Shown here in pieces: positions 38,348 through 64,000 of a DNA stretch of 64,000 nucleotides. Each line of letters begins with the position of its first letter. Positions within the stretch are counted from its first letter, which is position 1. The notes under the pieces are model-generated. The model saw only the letters and a list, made by a program, of their open reading frames with translations, ran no database searches and was not told the origin of the DNA. Source of the DNA: Chondrilla cf. caribensis (Eukaryota; Porifera; Demospongiae; Chondrillida; Chondrillidae); assembly GCA_964020155.1 (NCBI GenBank), contig OZ026568.1:2533820-2597819 (forward strand), in the 5' to 3' direction. Both the position numbers and the translations under genes were made by a program.

Positions 38348-38668
38348 CACTGCATGCACACACCTGTACCTGTTGGTTGGTATAAATGGGTTTTGTGTGA
38401 GTTACAGAATATTGAGATACTTCTGTGTTCATGTGTATTGTGTGTATTATAAATATAATATATATATAAATGCATGCTAGATTCATTTATTATAATGTTA
38501 TATTATACTTAATATAGAAATAGAGGAAAACGTCGAAGACAGCAGAAGAAAAGAAACATTAGCAGCAGCAAGACTTCGTTCAGTTTGGAAGAATCGACTA
38601 GTTCGTACAATTCAAGGAATGCAGCAAGTAAAAGTACCAGTGACCTGTTGCTGAATGAATCATTTTAG
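33970..38668 (+). CDS. Type I membrane protein with two orphan modules and an Ig region
   Basis: Six exons (33970-34033, 34371-34829, 35948-36421, 36944-37365, 37821-38212, 38518-38668) join to 653 residues plus TAG. Residues 1-21 are a signal peptide with a hydrophobic core FFLSFGIISVF. Residues 22-174 and 175-332 each fill one phase 1-1 exon, and I recognise no family in either. Residues ~340-427 are beta-rich and Ig-like without Cys. Residues ~428-525 form an Ig domain (C450, W462, YYYC with C506). An acidic stalk (VDDEDYVLD, ~549-557) leads to a single helix at ~576-599, then a basic, Ser-rich tail (GKRRRQQKKR). It probably acts as a cell-surface adhesion or recognition receptor. No catalytic domain or clear signalling motif is seen. 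Confidence 0.85.
34988..35540. mobile_element. Tigger-like MITE (host of a nested insertion)
   Basis: Ends CAGTGGAACCTCTCTATTA and the complement of CAGGAGAGCCTCTCTATTA, flanked by TA on both sides. It lies in the intron between the two orphan-module exons of the membrane-protein gene. Confidence 0.75.
35122..35491. mobile_element. hAT-like MITE with 8-bp target duplication TTATAGAG
   Basis: Ends TAGTGCTGGG and CCCGGCCCTA are imperfect inverted repeats, flanked by TTATAGAG at 35114-35121 and 35492-35499. The 8-bp duplication and GGGCCGG-type ends fit hAT. The interior is built of ATTAATCGATTAATC palindromes. Confidence 0.8.
36500..36610. repeat. 23-bp minisatellite
   Basis: Four copies of GTGTGTTGATTGTGTGCGT plus GTAT in an intron of the membrane-protein gene. 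Confidence 0.85.
37548..37722. mobile_element. Tigger-like MITE, CAGTGAATWCTCGTTAAT ends
   Basis: 175 bp, ends CAGTGAATACTCGTTAATCC and its near complement, flanked by TA target duplication. Copies at 52884-53058 and 30481-30652. Confidence 0.8.
38280..38346. repeat. (GT)n microsatellite
   Basis: Pure (GT)n in the last intron of the membrane-protein gene. Confidence 0.95.
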
Positions 38669-39696
38669 AGTTATTCGTATTTATATTTACAATATTATTG
38701 GCTACAATATTACTATAATATTATTAATTCAACATTTCCATGCAAATGCAATGACTATTCATTGTATCGCTCTCTCACTACATATCAAACTGTAAGACAA
38801 TTATTATTCCAGCAAGTGACACTGTTCAATGAGTTATAATGAATAATACAAAAGTAACGAACAAAGTACAGTGTAATAACCGCCATAACATCCACAGTTT
38901 TTGCAGTTTACAACAATATATGGTTTAATGCGGAAAATGAAATTATCATTCTGTTATACCACGGACCCGCTGATGCTCTGGTACCTGGAAGCATTAATTA
39001 AATTAATTCCCCCATGCAATCAGTTACTTTAGACGGGACACCTCACAACACTGAAATTTTAAAATTGACAAAATTTAGAAAATTCCTTAGGTGTAAACAT
39101 CAACTCTTAATTAATGATGGTATTAATTAGATATTATAACTATAGTTGTAATTACCCCGTCCCAGTCCTATGCTTTGTACTAATTAACTTTTACAAACAT
39201 GAGATTTGTATAGCTACGTACACATGACATAATACATATAAAGAGATGATATAATTATCATGGTATGTCCACCATCCACCACACCCTACTAAGTGTCCAT
39301 AGGATACGTATGTACATTCCTATGGGGGTGCTATGCATAGGCCTCATGGTGACCAGCCCGGTTATTTTACATCTTGCTGCTGACTATGCAGTGTCCACAC
39401 GGTGATAACACGTACAGTTTCTGATGCATGTATACGTATGAAACCACTCTGATTGCTACAGACCTTGAGCTCATTGGACCAGTGAGATATGTATTTTGAA
39501 CCAATCAGTAGCAATAAAATAAACATCAAATTACGTAATACAAATAAACTCAATATTACAGTATAAAAGAAAAGGTAATTACAACAATTATTATAAAATT
39601 AAAACAATTAGTTGTAAATATTAGTCTAGTTAAAATGAATGAAATGTGCGTAAAAAATTGTTCACCATCCTGTACAAAAATGCCTAACACGTACTG
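38669..39696. other. Convergent 3' spacer between the membrane-protein gene and IDE-C
   Basis: AT-rich convergent 3' flanks. I see no gene, and no clear AATAAA on the expected strands. Confidence 0.5.
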
Positions 39697-57015
<17,319 letters not shown>

Positions 57016-57260
57016 TATTTCAGCGTCGGAGAAGTGGTTCCCGCTATCTGTTACTCACGCACTCCGGTATTCAGGTATTCACTCCCTTATCCTGCCTGCG
57101 ATGACCTCCTGCTGCCTGGGTATGCACCTAGTATAGGCGTACGTTAGTGGCTTCGATCGCAGAAATACATTTTCCTTCTACGCGAATTAACGCGTTTGAA
57201 CGAAGACGCAGTCGCAAAACGCGCGAACTTGCATACAGAATAAGCAAACTTGTACATGAC
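57016..57260 (-). promoter_or_regulatory. CpG-containing upstream region of IDE paralogue C
   Basis: Immediately upstream of the MSQTQ start. It is richer in CG dinucleotides than the surrounding DNA (for example ACGCGTTTGAACGAAGACGC and AAACGCGCGAAC at 57189-57228). The promoter role is inferred from position; no TATA or initiator could be fixed. Confidence 0.35.
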
Positions 57261-57278
57261 TTATGCTGGTAGATAAAT

Positions 57279-57918
57279 ACTGTCAGACCTCTTTTCAATA
57301 GAGATATATACACTGTCTCATTATGACATGTATTGTGGGCACAGATATATGCACATATACAGTAATTGCATGGTTTACAACAGGGACCTACTTCTAATGG
57401 CAGGGAAGGAACCTAAGGTAACAATGTGAAGAGATCTGACTGTATCCTAGTGTATGGGAGCACTACCAAGGGTGATGTTGTAAAGAGGTCAAATTGCATA
57501 CTGGTGTATGGGAGCACTACCAAGGGTGATGTTGTAAAGAGGTCCAATTGCATACTGGTGTATGGGAGCACTACCAAGGGTGATGTTGTAAAGAGGTCAA
57601 ATTGCATACTGGTGTATGGGAGCACTACCAAGGGTGATGTTGTAAAGAGGTCCAATTGCATACTGGTGTATGGGAGCACTACCAAGGGTGATGTTGTAAA
57701 GAGGTCAAATTGCATACTGGTGTATGGGAGCACTACCAAGGGTGATGTTGTAAAGAGGTCCAATTGCATACTGGTGTATGGGAGCACTACCAAGGGTGAT
57801 GTTGTAAAGAGGTCCCATTGCATACTAGTGTATGGGAGTACTACCAAGTGTGATGTTGTAAAGAGGTCCAATTGCATACTGGTGTATGGGAATACTACAT
57901 GCTTAGAGGTCTGACTGT
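57279..57918. repeat. 54-bp minisatellite inside a Tigger-like MITE
   Basis: About nine 54-bp units (57426-57900), GTATGGGAGCACTACCAAGG then GTGATGTTGTAAAGAGGTC. They are flanked by ACTGTCAGACCTC at 57279 and the inverted AGAGGTCTGACTGTA at 57904. Because 54 is divisible by 3, both strands stay open; this is not evidence of a gene. Confidence 0.9.
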
Positions 57919-58081
57919 ACAACCTCATTAGCACAATCTAGCACCGGTAGGCCTGACTACAACTACCATATCACAAGCAGACAATTGGTACAATAATGGG
58001 AAAATGTATATAAAAAGTAACAGTAAATTTTATATACACTTCATATACAATTACATTCACATCATCGGAAGACAGAGGGAG

Positions 58082-59818
58082 CTATAAAAGCCTAAAGGCA
58101 GGGTTGTTCAAATATGTTCTGATAAAATTATCCACAAGTCTTTTGCTTTGAACAATAGCTTTGGAAGACGGAGTGGATTTTTCGTGCAAGCAAAGAATCT
58201 CGTAAAATTGTAGAAGGTAGCCCTCTCCTACTCGTAAGCGTCTACATTGAGAAAAACAGAGAAATAGTACCATAAACTATTGATAACCGTTGATCTGAAG
58301 GATACTGAGAAACTACAAGTAGTAGCAAGTACTATGATGACCTCATCTCTGGAACTCTATGATACCTTGAGTTCAGATTTAGCTTATCTTTGGGCAACAC
58401 CCAGTACAATTGATAGGGAGGGGCATTCTCTGTAATAGCCATACAACAGAGGTAAGTAGATAAATATTTCCCTATTCAAGTCAACCACCCTGAGTGGGTT
58501 GCTTTCTTCCTTTCAACAAACAGCATTATAAAAGTAAGGAAATATGAAAAAAGTCAGTTTTTTATAATATTGTCACAAGAGGGCAGTAGGGGGTTGGCTG
58601 GTTCAGCTTGGGATTGACCACTTGAGTATAACTAACTCTTGACTTTTTTCTTCAATTGCATCTTAATATCATGGGTCGAAACAGCTAACTGGTCAGGAGA
58701 TCTCATTCATTCATGACCACAGTGAGCGCACACACATACCCGCACTAGCTGACCATGTGTATGTACATAGTACAAGCTAAATATGACCTGACCACCCAGA
58801 AAAATATAACCAAGTCCCCTCGCCACTTGTGTAACTGGTATAATGGTATCAGTTAATGGTTTGTGTTGATGATGGGGATTTGAGGGAGAGTGTCTTAGAA
58901 ACATATTACAGTTGTGCTCAAGAGGCTTGACCATGCAAACAGCAAACCAAATGACCAACGAAAAGTGTAACAATACACACAATTACAAAACAGTTGGTTC
59001 AAATGAGACACCAACATGTAGAAACCTGACCTGTAGAAGCCGCCTGTCAACTCTCCAGGAGGGATATCCATTTCCTTGTTCACTTCAACCACCTTGAGCG
59101 GGTCATTCTCTTCCTTCAAGCAAACAATGAACAAAACACTAAAAGCACAATTTTTTACTACTATAGTCAGTATAGGTATATATGAGTGAAAGGTCAAGTG
59201 AAGTACATGTATGTACTTATCCAGAAATATGTACCAGCATACGTATGTATAGTATATATGTACCAGCCAAAAGTGTGTACTAACCAGGAATATGTCAGGA
59301 GTGTGTACTAACCAGGAGTGTGTACCAATCAGGAGTGTGTACCAATCAGGAGTGTGTACCAATCAGGAGTGTGTATCAACTAGGAAAATGTACCAACCAG
59401 GAGTGTGTACCAACCAGGAGTGTGTACCAATCAGGAGTGTGTACCAATCAGGAGTGTGTACCAACTAGGCATGTGTACTAACTAGCAGCATGTAATACCA
59501 AACATGACTCCTAGTGTGGTGTGAACTGAACGCAAGATAATAATATATTATCCACTCACGTCTGAGTCATGATAGAGCAGGAGGAAGAAAGAATAGTGAA
59601 AGGAGTCATCCAGCCACATCTGGGAGGTGAAGCCGCTCATCAGCAACTTTTGTATGCGATGAAGGCACATCCATACCTGCAAGGGACAAGTACAGACAAA
59701 TACAGTGAATCAACAATACAAATGTCTGTACATTCAGCAATGAGTGTTTGAATCTTTTACAAACAAAATAAATTATAGGTAGATGCTCACACACACCACA
59801 CACACACACACACACACG

Positions 59819-59857
<39 letters not shown>

Positions 59858-60478
59858 ATCTTCTCCCTAAACTCTCTCTCACATACCCACACACAGTCTC
59901 CATCCAGCACACACTCACCTTCTCCCTCAAGTAGACTCCAGCCTGAACACCCCTGTTCCTGGCTAGATCATCCAGGTAAGCGTTACCCTATCACAGGACA
60001 ACAATGTACAGTACATACGTATGTACATCCAGGAAAATACTGGATATGTGAAGACACAAACATTACACTTATGCCGATACGTTACATATGTACATACACA
60101 TAAATATGCATAATACTACATACATAACATATACATAGGTGTAGCAACAGGTCAGGCAGGATGGTGATTATCGAACCAATAATTCCAAAATAGACAACAA
60201 GAAAACTAATATGTACCAACAGATAAGAACAGTTACTTTCCCAAATTTTCTAGGTACATGTGTTTACAAAAAGACATATTATATGTATACCAAGAAGTCA
60301 ATAAACAATAGTGAATATCAGCAAAGTGACAAAGTTTCAATTCATTTCAGAAAAGAAACAAACCTTCTCAATAATTGTAAATATATGTGAATTTTTACTT
60401 GTGCATGAATAATAATATTTTGAATACAGTTCTGTGACAATCCTACCTGACCATTGTCAGGAGGGCTGCTACTCCTAA

Positions 60479-60516
<38 letters not shown>

Positions 60517-60915
60517 ACACATAATATGTACATAAATAACACACTCACAGTGTTCCCTAACATGGCCAAGGACGGTGCGATGACTCTGTTATTCCGTCGG
60601 TCAACGAACACGTAGTAGACCAGATCATCAGCCTGTTCAGTGCAAGTACTCCGGAGTTAAGGAGTTAACCATTCAACAACATACTAAACATCATAATATA
60701 TATGCATACAATATATACACGCATACATATAATAATATATACGGCACAATAAGAAATAAATGTAACACTATTGGATAATTGTTAACATCATCATCCAAAA
60801 GTTAGTTTTCCAAAAAAACATCAACAGGTCAAAGTTAACATGTTTTGGTTAACGACTGACAGTTCTCCATTAAGCATGAACCTTCTTTCGATCGGTTTAG
60901 AATCCTTTTCTATAT

Positions 60916-60972
<57 letters not shown>

Positions 60973-63380
60973 CGCAATTAAATAGACACACATAAAGGTC
61001 CTCTCTTCAGGATATGTAGCTAAAGGAATATTTTCCAGGCCCTTCATCACCAAAATGTGGGACCATGGAGAGAGTACTTGGTTCGTTTTGAGCACAACCT
61101 TCATAACTGCTTCAATGGTCAAACGAATTGGAAACTGCAACAAACACAAGCAAAAGACATGACAGGGGAACACACAGAACTCAGTCACATTGGAATTGAT
61201 CACATTGCAATGTTTTACAAATGTTCCACAATATGTGCACAGAAACAGTCAATGATGCACAAACACAGCACAATGTACCAAAGATCACAGAAGGATTCAA
61301 TGTACAACTACACTGGGCTATGGATGAGGTAACACAGTTGAATGCTGAGTACCTACTTACGTACAAGTATGGAGAGAGTCATAGGAAATGATTAGTACAA
61401 AAAGTTTTAAAGTTGCAAATAAGTAATTAACCATGCTACTGGTCCTACAAACTTGAGGATAATGTAGTTAAGCTGGCTGTAAGAATTTCTAAGTAACACC
61501 CCCCTGAGAATGGTCATGAACTAGGTAAGTATATTTCTATGTGCACAGAGATACATCGACACAGGTTCACATGTGCTATGCATAAAATTATGAAGAAGTT
61601 CCACGTACACAAACATACCTGTGAGTGGATGAACACCATCTCAAACAGAGTGATGAGAGATTTTATCATATTTTCCATGACATTACGCAACCTGCAGCAA
61701 ACAGGAAGGAAAATTACAATAATTGCACAAAGTGCATTCCAATACGTAGGTTAGGTTAGGTTAGGTTAGGTTAGGTAATCTTTATTATACTGGGGAACCA
61801 ATAGCCAGTGGCTACTATAAAGGCACCCAGAACGTATAGCGAGGAATGGTAATTGAATGTCCTTAAAAAATTGAATGTCTAAATACATACACTAACGCAT
61901 ACACACACACATGCACTCACACACACAAACACACACACACACGCACACACGCATGCACACACACACACGCACACACACACAAACACACACCCACACCCAC
62001 ACCCACACCCACACACACACACACACACACACACAGTACAAGTTGTTCAGCGAGGATGTAAGAGTGCAGGTTTCCACACAGAAGGTGGTCCTGGTTAGTA
62101 GGTACCTTTCACTGGGAGTGTCATTATTGAATCCCCTTCTCATCACATTAATGATATTCATGGATTTCAATGTAGTCCAACAAGACTGAATATGAGCGAG
62201 CGTTTGAGCCACCTTTTGCCCCTGTCAATGACAAAGAGATACAAATAATGAAAGGTTCGCTCACAGCCAAATTCTCACTGATGTGGTGTGTTCATGCAGG
62301 GGCTCCTTAGTGACAGTCTTTCTGGCCAGGCCAGAGTAAATCCTGATACATGTAGCAAGATAATGAGGGGAAGTACTGTCACCATGGCAACCATACACAA
62401 CCCTTTCCAGCTGTTTGATGTCTTTGGGATATTACAATATGTTCTGGTCACCTTGAAACCAACCATTACGTAGATATAATACATTAATGTATGTACACAC
62501 AGTATATCTAAGAAATAACACAAATAGCCAATACAGTCATCGGCTATGGGTAGTAAGAAACGTTTTGAAGTGGTAAATGAGTAATCAAACGACAGGGGTC
62601 AGGAAAATTGACACATTATTGTCAAAATTATTTGAAATGTTGTTTATCTAAGGAGGATATTCTGAGTTGACAAATCACTGCTCTATACATACTGTACATA
62701 TGTACATACAAACATACGTACATACTGTACATACATACTGTAAATCCATACATTCATATATACATACAATTACATACATACTGTACATACTGTACATACA
62801 CACAACTACAGTGTGTATGAAGTAGATACAGTTTCCTACATGTGCCACTCACCACTGATAACCTATTCATGTACTCAGTAATACGTCTGAGAAACAAAAA
62901 AGTAGCAAATTAAAGTTATAATCTAATCTACCTCAAATTACATACGATACACCGTACAGCACTAAAGTTCTGAAAATGTACATAAGTAATCTTTGATTCT
63001 ACAATGGATGTAAAAGTTTGTGTGAATGGAGGCTGTCAACTGGTCCTCTGGTACGTAAATAGCCACACACAAAGACTCAGAAATAAGATATCCAACCTGA
63101 CCTGATCTAACATAATTCCCACAATACGTATGCAACTTATGGACATGATGCACATACAGAAGATCTGGAGGTTGCATGAGTCCTTACATAGTACATATAT
63201 ACATATGTACATCACACAAACATGTATAGCATACGTACATACACATAATGTACACAATACACATACGTACATATGTATATGTGCTGCATATATACAAGTA
63301 TCAAACACAAACTCCCTATAATATTGTAATACAGAAAAGTACACCAAGTAACATGCACATATGTATGTGTACGTGAATGC

Positions 63381-63435
<55 letters not shown>

Positions 63436-63488
63436 TGTATGAGTGTGAGTGTGTGTATGCGTATGTGCATGTGTGTGTGATGTGTGTG

Positions 63489-63555
<67 letters not shown>

Positions 63556-63608
63556 TGTATGAGTGTGAGTGTGTGTATGCGTATGTGCATGTGTGTGTGA
63601 TGTGTGTG

Positions 63609-63657
<49 letters not shown>

Positions 63658-63880
63658 TGTATGAGTGTGAGTGTGTGTATGCGTATGTGCATGTGTGTGT
63701 GATGTGTGTGTTGTGTGTGTGTGTGTGTGTGTTTGTGTGTGCATGTGGAAGGACTAACTTCACACACTGATCCATCTGGTCCAATCTGACCTTCACAGGC
63801 TCCGAAGTAGGTGACTGTAGAATACCTTCCAAATGAGCGATAGCTGAGCATATAGAGACTGCCAGAGCTCCACAAGCCAC
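58082..63880 (-). CDS. 3' part of an unidentified conserved helical protein (5' end off window)
   Basis: Ten exons are visible: 63759-63880, 62853-62886, 62106-62221, 61619-61691, ~60988-61134, 60549-60632, 59919-59987, 59560-59676, 59031-59113, 58082-58241. They join in frame to 334 residues ending NNPAFRLL and TAG. The sequence is mainly amphipathic helix without low complexity (VAQTLAHIQSCWTTLKSM, NVMENMIKSLITLFEMVF, ADDLVYYVFVDRRNNRVI, WLDDSFHYSFFLLLYHDSD). No signal peptide, membrane helix or catalytic motif is visible, and I do not recognise the family. The donor of the fifth exon is uncertain because it abuts a (GT)n tract. A HEAT/ARM-like scaffold is possible but unproven. Confidence 0.72.
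59270..59480. repeat. ~19-bp minisatellite
   Basis: About ten units of CAATCAGGAGTGTGTAC with variants, in an intron of the 3'-most gene. Confidence 0.9.
59795..59855. repeat. (CA)n microsatellite
   Basis: (CA)n with CGCACGCA interruptions, between exons 59560-59676 and 59919-59987. Confidence 0.93.
60915..60970. repeat. (CA)n microsatellite near an uncertain donor
   Basis: Pure (CA)n beginning 18 bp past the provisional end of exon ~60988-61134; it complicates the choice of donor. Confidence 0.93.
61747..61830. mobile_element. (TTAGG)n tract joined to a retroposon-like end
   Basis: Six or so TAGGT/TTAGG units run into AATCTTTATTATACTGGGGA. Read on the - strand this is ATAATAAAGATTA followed by (CCTAA)n, the form of a SINE/LINE 3' end with a short tandem tail. 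Confidence 0.5.
61900..62037. repeat. (CA)n and (CCCACA)n microsatellite
   Basis: Mixed (CA)n with CGCA and CCCACA variants in an intron of the 3'-most gene. Confidence 0.93.
63378..63745. repeat. Compound (GT)n array of three higher-order units
   Basis: Each unit is a long (GT)n followed by GAGTGTATGAGTGTGAGTGT and GTATGCGTATGTGCATGTG. Three units at about 63434, 63554 and 63655 differ mainly in (GT)n length. Confidence 0.95.
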
Positions 63881-64000
63881 CTACAGCAGTGGGACAGGAC
63901 AGAGGACTATCAGCAGTGTGATGCTGGACACACACACACTGGGATAACAAATGTAAAGTATTGTAACAGCGCAAGTACATACATAAACCATTTGATTTTG

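Noticed and set aside
57413..57934. 173- and 162-residue repeat proteins with an 18-residue period
   Set aside because: The 54-bp unit is divisible by three, so both strands are open by arithmetic; the unit derives from a MITE.
63750..63960. Alternative frame reading GGLWSSGSLYMLSYRSFG in the terminal exon of the 3' gene
   Set aside because: Only the VACGALAVSICSAIAHLEG frame joins in phase to the next exon (KRITEYMNRLS) through consensus splice sites.

Overview
The window is animal nuclear DNA: AT-rich, with many short spliced exons (GT-AG introns), abundant (CA/GT)n microsatellites, GTAC-rich spacers and several families of short inverted-repeat transposons. The gene content is an adhesion GPCR with Ig/FN3/EGF modules, insulin-degrading-enzyme genes and an Ig-family membrane protein. 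It suggests an invertebrate, most plausibly an early-branching animal such as a demosponge. The species is an inference; no rRNA or mitochondrial marker is present.

Layout. (1) 268-9485, + strand: the last 15 exons of an insulin-degrading enzyme (IDE, M16A metalloprotease) gene whose 5' half lies off the left edge. (2) 9486-12527: repeat-rich spacer with a 30-bp-arm hairpin, a hammerhead-like motif, a ~566-bp tandem duplication and a stray copy of an FN3 exon. (3) 12528-29266, - strand: a 24-exon adhesion GPCR, reconstructed end to end in one open frame of 1886 codons plus stop. (4) 31005-33873, - strand: a 5-exon, 290-residue soluble protein, tentatively PAAT/C10orf88-like. (5) 33970-38668, + strand: a 6-exon, 653-residue type I membrane protein with two unrecognised extracellular modules and an Ig region. 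It is divergent (head-to-head) with gene 4, with only 96 bp between start codons. (6) 39697-57015, - strand: a complete 27-exon second IDE (937 residues) with an intact zinc site but a C terminus two exons shorter than the first. (7) 58082-63880 and beyond, - strand: the 3' end of an unidentified conserved helical protein.

Exon coordinates were derived by hand from splice sites. All four complete reconstructions close in frame to a stop, which is strong internal support. The two IDE genes share nearly every exon length and phase, so they arose by duplication of an intron-bearing ancestor. The genes do not form an obvious pathway: two are cell-surface proteins, two are peptidases, and two are intracellular proteins of uncertain role. 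Introns carry most of the mobile DNA, including a two-part MITE found in both IDE genes but in different introns.
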